Positions 46,297-53,822 of a stretch of 64,000 nt of DNA are shown here, in pieces. Positions within the stretch are counted from its first letter, which is position 1, and every line of letters starts with the position of its first letter. The notes beneath the pieces were generated by a model. That model was given only the letters and a program-made list of their open reading frames with translations, searched no databases and was not told where the DNA came from. This stretch comes from Streptomyces sp. NBC_01341 (GTDB lineage Bacteria; Actinomycetota; Actinomycetes; Streptomycetales; Streptomycetaceae). The DNA lies in NCBI RefSeq assembly GCF_035946055.1, contig NZ_CP108364.1, positions 2,108,001 through 2,172,000 on the forward strand, read 5' to 3'. The translations under genes were made by a program, and so were the position numbers.

Positions 46297-47721
46297 TCAG
46301 ACTCCGGCGGGCGTACGGACGTCGGACAGATCGGCGGGCGAGGCCAGGTGGCCCAGCACCGCGGTCGCGGCGGCGACCTGCGGGGAGACCAGGTGGGTGC
46401 GGCCGCCCTTGCCCTGCCTGCCCTCGAAGTTCCGGTTCGAGGTGGAGGCGGAGCGCTCGCCGGGGGCCAGCTGGTCGGGGTTCATGCCGAGGCACATCGA
46501 ACAGCCCGCGTGCCGCCATTCGGCGCCGGCGGCGGTGAAGACCTTGTCCAGGCCCTCTTCCACGGCCTGCAGGGCGACCCGGACGGAACCCGGGACGACC
46601 AGCATCCGTACGCCGTCGGCGACTTTGCGGCCGTCCATGATCGAGGCCGCGTTGCGCAGGTCCTCGATACGCCCGTTGGTGCACGAACCTACGAACACGG
46701 TGTCCACGCTGATCTCGCGCAGCGGCTGGCCCGCGGTCAACCCCATGTACTCAAGGGCCTTTTCGGCGGCGTGGCGCTCCGAGGCGTCCTCGTACGAAGC
46801 GGGGTCGGGGACGGCGGCGGACAGGGGCGCACCCTGGCCCGGGTTGGTGCCCCAGGTGACGAACGGCGCGAGCGACGGGCCGTCGATGACGACCTCGGCG
46901 TCGAAGACGGCGTCGTCGTCGGTGCGCAGCGTCTTCCAGTACTCCACCGCCGCGTCCCACTCCTCGCCCTCGGGCGCGTGGTCACGGCCTCGCAGGTAGT
47001 CGAAGGTGGTCTCGTCCGGCGCGATCATCCCGGCGCGGGCACCGGCCTCGATCGACATGTTGCAGATCGTCATCCGGGCCTCCATCGAGAGCTTCTCGAT
47101 GGCGGAACCGCGGTATTCGAGGATGTAGCCCTGGCCGCCGCCGGTGCCGATCCGGGCGATGATGGCCAGGATCAGGTCCTTGGCGGTGACACTGTCGGGG
47201 AGTTCGCCCTCCACGGTGATCGCCATCGTGCGGGGGCGGGCCAGGGGCAGCGTCTGGGTGGCCAGGACGTGCTCGACCTGGCTGGTGCCGATACCGAAGG
47301 CCAGCGCGCCGAACGCGCCGTGGGTGGAGGTGTGCGAGTCACCGCAGACGACCGTGGTGCCCGGCTGGGTCAGGCCCAGCTGCGGGCCGACCACGTGTAC
47401 GACGCCCTGCTCGACGTCTCCCAGCGGGTGCAGCCGGACTCCGAAGTCCGCGCAGTTCTTGCGGAGGGTCTCCAGCTGGGCACGCGAGACGGGGTCGGCG
47501 ATCGGCTTGTCGATGTCGAGGGTCGGGGTGTTGTGGTCCTCGGTGGCGATGGTGAGGTCGAGACGCCGGACCGGGCGGCCGGCCTGGCGCAGACCGTCGA
47601 ACGCCTGCGGGCTGGTCACCTCGTGCAGCAGGTGCAGATCGATGAAGAGAAGGTCGGGCTCGCCATCGGCGCGCCGGACGACGTGGTCGTCCCAGACCTT
47701 CTCCGCGAGTGTCCTACCCAT
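46297..47721 (-). CDS. leuC: 3-isopropylmalate dehydratase large subunit
   Basis: [4Fe-4S] aconitase-family enzyme that isomerises 2- to 3-isopropylmalate with LeuD. 474 residues; cluster ligands in GSCTNGR and CSMCLGMN, substrate motif [15 protein letters not shown]-terminal [12 protein letters not shown] 47721 with AAGGGAAAG upstream. Divergent from ndgR; regulation through the shared intergenic region is expected because NdgR binds leuC promoters in relatives. Confidence 0.98.
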   Translation of the reverse strand: MGRTLAEKVWDDHVVRRADGEPDLLFIDLHLLHEVTSPQAFDGLRQAGRPVRRLDLTIATEDHNTPTLDIDKPIADPVSRAQLETLRKNCADFGVRLHPLGDVEQGVVHVVGPQLGLTQPGTTVVCGDSHTSTHGAFGALAFGIGTSQVEHVLATQTLPLARPRTMAITVEGELPDSVTAKDLILAIIARIGTGGGQGYILEYRGSAIEKLSMEARMTICNMSIEAGARAGMIAPDETTFDYLRGRDHAPEGEEWDAAVEYWKTLRTDDDAVFDAEVVIDGPSLAPFVTWGTNPGQGAPLSAAVPDPASYEDASERHAAEKALEYMGLTAGQPLREISVDTVFVGSCTNGRIEDLRNAASIMDGRKVADGVRMLVVPGSVRVALQAVEEGLDKVFTAAGAEWRHAGCSMCLGMNPDQLAPGERSASTSNRNFEGRQGKGGRTHLVSPQVAAATAVLGHLASPADLSDVRTPAGV

Positions 47722-47733
47722 CGCTTTCCCTTC

Positions 47734-47753
47734 GGCCGGCGTCTTCGCCGGCC
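47734..47753 (-). promoter_or_regulatory. Leader hairpin just before leuC ribosome-binding site
   Basis: Perfect 8-bp stem (47734-47741 with 47746-47753), 4-nt loop, ending 12 nt before the leuC start on the mRNA. It sits right against the ribosome-binding site, so it may affect leuC translation. Confidence 0.55.
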
Positions 47754-47857
47754 CAACTAGAGATTCGGGTGCCGCCGTCCGGACCCCCGAGCGGGGCGGT
47801 GGCTGCGGGCCCCGGTAAGGCCGCTCCTACAGGTTCGCAACTTCCGGGGAAAATTGA

Positions 47858-47886
47858 ACTTGCGTTTCACAGAGTGAGACGCGAGT
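47858..47886. promoter_or_regulatory. Candidate NdgR operator
   Basis: Imperfect inverted repeat centred on 47872 (GCGTTTCAC-AGA-GTGAGACGC core, 11 of 13 arm positions paired), 9 bp before ndgR and 137 bp before leuC. Position fits an IclR-type operator controlling both. Confidence 0.65.
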
Positions 47887-47894
47887 ATCGTCGT

Positions 47895-48611
47895 ATGGAC
47901 AACTCTAGCGGCGTCGGCGTTCTCGACAAGGCAGCTCTGGTATTGAGCGCCCTGGAGTCCGGTCCGGCCACCCTCGCCGGGCTGGTCGCGGCGACAGGGC
48001 TCGCAAGGCCTACGGCACACAGACTTGCCGTGGCACTCGAACACCACCGCATGGTGGCGAGGGACATGCAGGGCCGTTTCATTCTCGGCCCCCGGCTGTC
48101 GGAGCTCGCGGCCGCGGCCGGCGAGGACCGCCTCCTGGCGACGGCCGGACCCGTACTCACGCATCTGCGCGACATCACCGGCGAGAGCGCGCAGCTCTAC
48201 CGCCGACAGGGCGACATGCGGATCTGCGTGGCCGCCGCGGAGCGGTTGTCCGGCCTGCGGGACACGGTGCCGGTCGGCTCCACGCTCACCATGAAGGCGG
48301 GCTCGTCCGCGCAGATCCTGATGGCCTGGGAGGAGCCGGAGCGCCTGCACCGGGGCCTGCAGGGCGCCCGCTTCACCGCGACCGCCCTTTCGGGAGTGCG
48401 CCGACGCGGCTGGGCCCAGTCCATCGGCGAGCGCGAGCCGGGCGTCGCCTCCGTCTCGGCCCCGGTACGCGGCCCGTCGAACCGGGTGGTCGCCGCGGTG
48501 TCCGTCTCCGGGCCGATCGAGCGCCTCACCCGTCATCCGGGGCGGATGCACGCCCAGGCGGTCATCGACTCGGCCGCACGGCTGAGCGAGGCCCTGCGCC
48601 GCACGGGCTGA
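47895..48611 (+). CDS. ndgR: IclR-type regulator NdgR
   Basis: In S. coelicolor NdgR controls leuCD and other amino-acid genes and affects growth and antibiotic production in defined nitrogen sources. 238 residues from ATG 47895; the longer frame upstream overlaps the operator. N-terminal winged helix (SALESGPATLAGLVAATGLARPTAHRLAVAL) and C-terminal IclR effector domain (DTVPVGSTLTMKAGSSAQILMAW, GVASVSAPVRG). Divergent from leuC, the conserved arrangement. Confidence 0.95.
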   Translation: MDNSSGVGVLDKAALVLSALESGPATLAGLVAATGLARPTAHRLAVALEHHRMVARDMQGRFILGPRLSELAAAAGEDRLLATAGPVLTHLRDITGESAQLYRRQGDMRICVAAAERLSGLRDTVPVGSTLTMKAGSSAQILMAWEEPERLHRGLQGARFTATALSGVRRRGWAQSIGEREPGVASVSAPVRGPSNRVVAAVSVSGPIERLTRHPGRMHAQAVIDSAARLSEALRRTG

Positions 48612-49084
48612 GACCTTTCGGCTCCTGGTTCTCCTCCCCCAGGCCGCCCCAGCGCCGTGGCGGCCCCCTTCACCCCGGTGCTTCATCCCGGCCCCCTCCG
48701 GCGCCCCCTCCCGGAGTCAGCGGCATCCGCCGCCCTGCGCTCCGCGCACGAGGTGGCGGGAACTCCGCATCCCCTCTCCCCCGGCAGCACGCCGGCCGGT
48801 GAGCGGCGTGCACGCGCGCGGACCGTGCGGTTCGGCGATGGAGCACGGCGAACTCTCCCCCGCGCGCCGCTCGTTGGTCACCCCCGCGACGGTCCTCGTC
48901 CGCCCGGACGTCCCCGCGAAGTCGGGCGCCTCGCCCAACCCGCCCGCCCTGTACGGGAGGTGGCAGTGCCGGATCCGGACGCGTCGGAGCAGTACGCCAC
49001 GCAGGAAGCAGCGAGGCGTCGGCAGGCGGACACGAGAAAAAGGCCCCCACCGAGGTGAAGGGCCCTTCTCTTCCTGCTGTGTTG
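48612..49084. other. Intergenic region ndgR / tRNA cluster, 473 bp
   Basis: Downstream of both neighbours. Open frames across it are compositional, with no motif or ribosome-binding site. The right end (about 49033-49072) has an imperfect hairpin, AAAGGCCCC...GGGCCCTT with an inner CACC/GGTG stem, followed on the minus strand by T-rich sequence; it may end the tRNA transcript. Confidence 0.5.
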
Positions 49085-49157
49085 TACCCCCGACCGGATT
49101 CGAACCGGCGCTACTGCCGTGAGAGGGCAGCGTGCTAGGCCGCTACACAACGGGGGC
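49085..49157 (-). tRNA. tRNA-Glu (CTC), copy 1
   Basis: 73-nt cloverleaf with 7-bp acceptor GCCCCCG/CGGGGGT, anticodon loop CTCTCAC (anticodon CUC), T-arm GCCGGTTCGAATCCGGT and discriminator A. CCA not encoded. Identical to copies 2 and 3. Confidence 0.97.
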
Positions 49158-49177
49158 GTGGTTACTGCTGACTTGCG

Positions 49178-49249
49178 CTGGGCTACCAGGACTCGAACCT
49201 AGAATGACGGTACCAGAAACCGTAGTGTTGCCAATTACACCATAGCCCA
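49178..49249 (-). tRNA. tRNA-Gln (CTG), copy 1
   Basis: 72-nt cloverleaf: acceptor TGGGCTA/TAGCCCA, anticodon loop TTCTGGT (anticodon CUG), discriminator G, CCA not encoded. T1-A72 and G73 are typical bacterial tRNA-Gln features. Identical to copy 2. Confidence 0.97.
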
Positions 49250-49261
49250 TGGTGTGACAAG

Positions 49262-49334
49262 TACCCCCGACCGGATTCGAACCGGCGCTACTGCCGTGAG
49301 AGGGCAGCGTGCTAGGCCGCTACACAACGGGGGC
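49262..49334 (-). tRNA. tRNA-Glu (CTC), copy 2
   Basis: Same 73-nt sequence as copy 1, 12 bp from tRNA-Gln copy 1. The 86-bp spacer to copy 3 contains the palindrome ATCCGGC-GCTA-GCCGGAT (49349-49366), a possible processing hairpin. Confidence 0.97.
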
Positions 49335-49420
49335 CCTAGCGATCCTCCATCCGGCGCTAGCCGGATATTGCCACCGCAAGAACGTGGGTGCGACCCAGAT
49401 GTTCTCGCGGGAAGGATCTG

Positions 49421-49493
49421 TACCCCCGACCGGATTCGAACCGGCGCTACTGCCGTGAGAGGGCAGCGTGCTAGGCCGCTACACAACGGGGGC
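49421..49493 (-). tRNA. tRNA-Glu (CTC), copy 3
   Basis: Third identical tRNA-Glu copy. It is followed on the plus-coordinate side by tRNA-Gln copy 2 after 18 bp, repeating the Glu-Gln unit of copy 1. Confidence 0.97.
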
Positions 49494-49511
49494 TTGCTAC
49501 TTGATCTTGCG

Positions 49512-49583
49512 CTGGGCTACCAGGACTCGAACCTAGAATGACGGTACCAGAAACCGTAGTGTTGCCAATTACACCATAGCCCA
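49512..49583 (-). tRNA. tRNA-Gln (CTG), copy 2
   Basis: Identical to tRNA-Gln copy 1. First gene of the cluster in the direction of transcription, so the cluster promoter should lie in 49584-49668. Confidence 0.97.
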
Positions 49584-49668
49584 CTGAAACGCAACCCTTG
49601 GGGGTAGTGTTTCTGTCTGCGCTTCCCGACCGGATCTTTCGGCCCGCTCGGGCGGCGCAGGAAGAACA

Positions 49669-50379
49669 TTACCCGAAGGTGTCCGGCGCTCCAAAACGGG
49701 TATTGCCTGCCAGCAGCCCGGGGAGTTCACCGAGGCCCGTGATCCGGACGAGTTCGGGCCGCCCGCCTCTGCCCCTGCGGTCCAGCCAGACGCCGGTCAG
49801 TCCGGCGGCCACGGCTCCCGCGGCGTCGATGTCGGGCTCGTCCCCCACGTAGACCACCTCGTGCGGATCGAGTTCCATCGCCTCGCACGCCGCGAGGAAG
49901 GCCCTGGCGTCCGGCTTGTAGACGCCCAGTTCCCGCGCGCACAGGAGGACCTCGAAGCGGTCGCGCACGCCGAGCGCCCGCAGCTTGCGCTCCTGGTGGT
50001 CGACCGAGGAGTTCGACAGCACGGCGTGCCGGTGCGTGTCCGCCAGGGCGTCCAGTACGGGCAGCGTGTCGGGAAAGAGCACCCAGGATCGCTCGTAGTG
50101 CCCGGTGTACCGCGTGAACCAGGCGTCGGCCTCCCGGTCGCTCAGCTCCCGGCCGAGGAAGTCCCTGACCCGGTCGCGGCAGTGCGCGTGCCAGTCGGAC
50201 TCGCCGGCGGCGACCCGCGCCCAGTGCACCGAGGCGATGCTCATCCACCGGGCGTGGTGGTCCCCGCCGTCATCGGGGAGACCCTCCTCCCGCAGGTGCG
50301 TGAGGAGACCGGTGCGGTCCGATCCCGCGTAGTCGAAGATCGTGTCGTCGACGTCCCAGAGAACCGCACGGATGGCCAT
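49669..50379 (-). CDS. HAD-superfamily hydrolase
   Basis: Phosphatase of the haloacid dehalogenase family, 236 residues from ATG 50379 (MAIRAVLWDVDDTIFDYAG). Motif I DVDDT (nucleophile and acid Asp), motif II LSNSSVD, motif III Lys in VYKPDARAF, motif IV GDEPDIDAAGA. Alpha-helical cap between motifs I and II. Substrate unknown; YjjG/pyrimidine-nucleotidase-like HADs are plausible. Between gltX and the tRNA cluster, separated from gltX by a strong terminator. Confidence 0.92.
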   Translation of the reverse strand: MAIRAVLWDVDDTIFDYAGSDRTGLLTHLREEGLPDDGGDHHARWMSIASVHWARVAAGESDWHAHCRDRVRDFLGRELSDREADAWFTRYTGHYERSWVLFPDTLPVLDALADTHRHAVLSNSSVDHQERKLRALGVRDRFEVLLCARELGVYKPDARAFLAACEAMELDPHEVVYVGDEPDIDAAGAVAAGLTGVWLDRRGRGGRPELVRITGLGELPGLLAGNTRFGAPDTFG

Positions 50380-50470
50380 ACGGGCGAACCTACCCGTGTC
50401 GTGCGGCCGATGCGGGCCGACCGGACAACACGGGGCCCGGTCGCGGACCCCGGCCCTCCCCCGGAAACAC

Positions 50471-50508
50471 CGGTGGGCGGTCACGGGTGCTCCCGTGACC
50501 GCCCACCG
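50471..50508 (-). terminator. Terminator after gltX
   Basis: Perfect 17-bp stem (50471-50487 with 50492-50508), tetraloop, 15 bp beyond the gltX stop. Confidence 0.9.
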
Positions 50509-50523
50509 CGACACCGCGAGGCG

Positions 50524-51996
50524 CTACGCCGCGAGCTTCGCCAGTGCCGCGTCGATCCGGGCGATCGTCTTCTCGCGGCCCAGGATCTCCAGGGACTCGA
50601 AGAGCGGCAGGCCGACCGTGCGGCCGGTGACGGCGACACGGACCGGGGCCTGCGCCTTGCCGAGCTTCAGGCCGTGCTTCTCGCCGGCGGTGAGCACGGC
50701 CGTCTTGAGCGCCTCGGCGTTCCACTCCGCCGCGGCCAGCTCGGCCCGGGCCGTGACGAGCAGGGCGTCGGAGCCCTCCTTCATGGCCTTCGCCCAGGAC
50801 GCCTCGTCGTGGACGGGCTCGTCCAGGAAGAGGAAGTCCACGTTGGCCGTGATGTCCGAGAGGACCGTGACGCGCGTCTGCGCGTGCGGGGCGATCTCGG
50901 CGAACTGCTCCGCGTCGAAGGCCTCGGGGGCCCAGGGCGCGAAGGGGGCCTTCAGCCAGGGGCCGCACGCCTCGGTGAAGGTCTTCACGTCGAGCATCCG
51001 CAGGTGCTCGGCGTTGATGTGCTCGGCCTTCTTCAGGTCGAAGCGCGCCGGGTTGGCGTTGACGTCGGCGATGTCGAACGCCGCCACCAGTTCGTCACGG
51101 CCGAAGATGTCGCGGTCCTCCGCGATCGACCAGCCGAGCAGCGAGAGGTAGTTGATCAGCCCCTCGGGCAGGAAACCCCGTTCGCGGTAGAGGTTGAGCG
51201 AGGCCTGCGGGTCGCGCTTGGAGAGCTTCTTGTTGCCCTCGCCCATGACGTACGGCAGGTGGCCGAACGCAGGGGTGTACTTGGCGATGCCCAGTTCGAT
51301 GAGCGCCCGGTACAGGGCGATCTGGCGCGGGGTCGAGGAGAGCAGGTCCTCGCCGCGCAGGACGTGGGTGATCTCCATCAGCGCGTCGTCGACCGGGTTG
51401 ACGAGCGTGTAGAGGGGCGCACCGTTGGCACGGACGATGCCGTAGTCCGGGACGTTCTCCGGCTGGACCGTGATGTCGCCGCGGACCAGGTCGGTGAAGG
51501 TGATCGCCTCGTCGGGCATCCGGAAACGGATGATCGAGGTGCGGCCCTCGGCCTCGTACGCGGCCTTCTGCGCGTCGCTCAGGTCACGGCAGTGGCCGTC
51601 GTAGCCCGAGGGCCTGCCGGCGGCGCGGGCGGCGTCGCGGCGGGTGTCGAGCTCCTCGGTGGTGCAGTAGCACGGGTACGCGTACCCGGCGGCCAGGAGC
51701 TTCTCGGCGACGTCCTTGTAGAGGTCCATCCGCTGCGACTGGCGGTAGGGCTCGTGGGGGCCGCCGGTCTCGGGGCCCTCGTCCCAGTCGAGGCCGAGCC
51801 AGCGCATCGAGTCGAGCAGCTGCGTGTACGACTCCTCGGAGTCGCGCGCCGCGTCGGTGTCCTCGATGCGGAAGACCAGGGTGCCCTGGTGGTGCCGGGC
51901 GAAGGCCCAGTTGAAGAGAGCTGTCCGGACCAGGCCCACGTGGGGGTTGCCGGTCGGGGAGGGACAGAAACGTACACGGACAGGGGGGTTAGCCAC
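50524..51996 (-). CDS. gltX: Glutamyl-tRNA synthetase
   Basis: Class I synthetase. 490 residues from GTG 51996 ([15 protein letters not shown]). The HIGH motif appears as HVGL (residues 19-22) and the KMSKS motif as KLSKR in [13 protein letters not shown] (about 249). Actinobacteria lack GlnRS, so this enzyme is expected to be non-discriminating, charging both tRNA-Glu and tRNA-Gln with Glu before GatCAB amidation. Overlaps the FAH gene by 8 nt. Its two tRNA substrates lie 0.9-1.4 kb away. Confidence 0.97.
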   Translation of the reverse strand: MANPPVRVRFCPSPTGNPHVGLVRTALFNWAFARHHQGTLVFRIEDTDAARDSEESYTQLLDSMRWLGLDWDEGPETGGPHEPYRQSQRMDLYKDVAEKLLAAGYAYPCYCTTEELDTRRDAARAAGRPSGYDGHCRDLSDAQKAAYEAEGRTSIIRFRMPDEAITFTDLVRGDITVQPENVPDYGIVRANGAPLYTLVNPVDDALMEITHVLRGEDLLSSTPRQIALYRALIELGIAKYTPAFGHLPYVMGEGNKKLSKRDPQASLNLYRERGFLPEGLINYLSLLGWSIAEDRDIFGRDELVAAFDIADVNANPARFDLKKAEHINAEHLRMLDVKTFTEACGPWLKAPFAPWAPEAFDAEQFAEIAPHAQTRVTVLSDITANVDFLFLDEPVHDEASWAKAMKEGSDALLVTARAELAAAEWNAEALKTAVLTAGEKHGLKLGKAQAPVRVAVTGRTVGLPLFESLEILGREKTIARIDAALAKLAA

Positions 51997-52765
51997 GCTT
52001 GATCACCTTGTTGGTGAGAGTGCCGATGCCTTCGATGGTGACGGCGACCTCGTCGCCGACGTGCAGGGGTCCGACGCCCGCGGGGGTCCCCGTCAGGATC
52101 ACGTCGCCCGGGAGCAGTGTCATGGCCTCCGTGATGTGGACGACCAGATCCTCCACGGAGCGGATCATGTCGCTGGTCCGGCCGAGCTGTCGCTGCTCGC
52201 CGTTGACCGTGGCCTGGATGGCCAGGTTGCCGGGGTCGACGTCGGTCTCCACCCAGGGCCCGAGCGGGCACGCGGTGTCGAAGCCCTTCGCGCGGGCCCA
52301 CTGGCTCTCGCGACGCTGGACGTCGCGGGCGGTGACGTCGTTGGCGCAGGTGTAGCCGAAAATGACGTCTTTGACCCGCTCGCGCGGGACCTCGCGGCAC
52401 ATGCGCCCGATCACCACGGCGAGCTCCGCCTCGTGGTGCAGTTCGTCGGAGAACGAGGGGTACTCGATGGCGTCGCCCGAGCCGATCACCGAGGTGGTGG
52501 GCTTGAAGAAGGCCACGGGGACGTCCGGGACCTCGTTGCCCATCTCGGCGGCGTGTTCCGCGTAGTTACGGCCGATGGCCACGACCTTGTTCGGAAGCAC
52601 GGGCGGGAGCAGCCGGACCTTCTTCAGCGGGACCTTGGTCCCGGAGAGTTCGAAGTCGGCGTACGGGATGCCCTTGATGATGTCGAGGACGAGGCTGTCG
52701 GGGCTGTCGCCCTCGACCGCGCCGAAGGCGACATTGCCGTCGATGGAGAACCTGGCGATGCGCAC
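51989..52765 (-). CDS. Fumarylacetoacetate hydrolase family protein
   Basis: 258-residue FAH-fold enzyme of the 2-hydroxyhepta-2,4-diene-1,7-dioate isomerase / acylpyruvase type. Metal ligands fit [10 protein letters not shown] and the later ANDVTARD region; [12 protein letters not shown] and [13 protein letters not shown] are family hallmarks. Substrate not predictable. Upstream of and overlapping gltX, so co-expressed with it, as is usual in Streptomyces. Confidence 0.92.
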   Translation of the reverse strand: MRIARFSIDGNVAFGAVEGDSPDSLVLDIIKGIPYADFELSGTKVPLKKVRLLPPVLPNKVVAIGRNYAEHAAEMGNEVPDVPVAFFKPTTSVIGSGDAIEYPSFSDELHHEAELAVVIGRMCREVPRERVKDVIFGYTCANDVTARDVQRRESQWARAKGFDTACPLGPWVETDVDPGNLAIQATVNGEQRQLGRTSDMIRSVEDLVVHITEAMTLLPGDVILTGTPAGVGPLHVGDEVAVTIEGIGTLTNKVIKRG

Positions 52766-52882
52766 GGGAAGCTGTAGCCCCTCACTTGCTGGCTGAAGAC
52801 TGACGCTCCAGGCTATCGCCTCGCCCGGCGGGCTCCGCCCCCATTACCGGCGTCGTCGGGACGCGCCGACACGGGCACACGG

Positions 52883-52911
52883 AGGCCCCCGCAGCCGGGC
52901 TGCGGGGGCCT
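52883..52911 (-). terminator. Terminator between small ANPRRT gene and FAH gene
   Basis: Perfect 13-bp stem (52883-52895 with 52899-52911), 3-nt loop. It isolates the upstream small gene from the FAH-gltX unit. Confidence 0.85.
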
Positions 52912-53058
52912 TGCGTCGATACCGCGGACGTCTGCGCGGTGCCGCGGGGCGGGCGGCGCCGGGGTCTCGCCGGCCTCAGAGGCTGTCGGGTGGCCTTCGT
53001 CCGGAAAAGCGGGCGCGCCGGGGCGTGACCGCCCGATCAGGGGTCACCGGACAGGCGC

Positions 53059-53241
53059 TCAGCCGGCGGCCGCGACCGGGGCCTCCATGAGGATGGTGCG
53101 GCGGGGGTTGGCCGTCTGGGTCGGCAGGTCGACGGCGTGCTCCGGCTGTTCCGGCGTGTGCAGGGTCCCGGCGCCGTCGAGGTGCGCCAGCGTGGTGCGC
53201 CGGGGGTTGGCAATGTTGCGGAACGTCATCGTCGTCTTCAT
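53059..53241 (-). CDS. 60-residue protein with duplicated ANPRRT motif
   Basis: Small protein of unknown function starting at ATG 53241 (MKTTMTFRNI); AAGGG lies about 12 nt upstream, while the longer GTG start at 53274 has no ribosome-binding site. The hexapeptide ANPRRT occurs at residues 11-16 and 44-49, each followed by T/I-L, separated by an acidic Gly/Pro/His-containing linker (LDGAG, TPEQPEH). No Cys, no membrane helix. The DNA encoding the two motifs is a near direct repeat (53093-53112 and 53192-53211). It has its own terminator and is divergent from conservon 1. It could be a peptide precursor, an adaptor or a regulatory peptide. Confidence 0.62.
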   Translation of the reverse strand: MKTTMTFRNIANPRRTTLAHLDGAGTLHTPEQPEHAVDLPTQTANPRRTILMEAPVAAAG

Positions 53242-53822
53242 CTGCCGTATGGGCCCTTGCCGCTGGGGCGCCACCAGGAGGGGCGCCGGTTGTCGGATTC
53301 GCTATCCCTGTAAAGCGTCAGGCTAAACATCCGATTCCCCGCCCGGGCCGGGAAGAGACGTCGATCATCATGTGAGTTTGCTCACGAAGTGAGCGACAAT
53401 CCACTCATCACGGACAGTCGATCGCGTGAGGCAAAGCAGACAATCCGTCACTGAATCTGTCATTCCGCTCCCGATCATGTCGACTGGGACACCCCTCACC
53501 CCCCTCGACGACACCCCTATTCACCCCATTTGACCCCGAACACGATCCACGCCTTGTTACCCACCCATCACACCGTGTCATACAGGTCACAGCCCGGTAC
53601 ACGGGCCTTGTTGGAGATCCTCCACTGTGCTGGAATTCCACGCACCGCCGCGGGTTTCAGGCCCAGCGCGCAGGGGCGCAACGCAGCGCCGAGTGGCGGC
53701 GGGAGGGGGAAGTACGCCGGTCACTCACGACCACCATGGGGCGCGTCGAGCGCCCCACGACGCCGACACCGTCCTGCCGTGCCACGCGCGGAGGGACGCC
53801 TGGTCCAGAGGTTGCGACGCTA
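53242..53822. other. Divergent intergenic region upstream of conservon 1, 581 bp
   Basis: Holds the promoter of cvnA1 and of the ANPRRT gene. It is less GC-rich than average (53330-53620) and contains the repeated CTCAC/GTGAG element listed separately. No coding frame is convincing. Confidence 0.5.
53373..53393. promoter_or_regulatory. Triple half-site element GTGAG-n4-CTCAC-n3-GTGAG
   Basis: Three alternating half-sites give two overlapping palindromes (53373-53385 and 53380-53394). It lies 132 bp upstream of the ANPRRT start and 430 bp upstream of cvnA1. Operator-like; regulator unknown. Confidence 0.5.

Noticed and set aside
48657-49058. 133-codon frame between ndgR and the tRNAs
   Set aside because: Arg/Pro-rich, no ribosome-binding site, no recognisable motif, and it runs into the likely tRNA terminator.
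49254-49541. Coding frames across the tRNA region (DRIRTGATAVRGQRARPL repeated)
   Set aside because: They are translations of the tRNA-Glu copies; this is a known source of spurious small proteins in databases.
49085-49583. CRISPR-like repeated units
   Set aside because: The 70-nt repeats fold as tRNA cloverleaves with proper anticodons; spacing is irregular and no cas genes are near.
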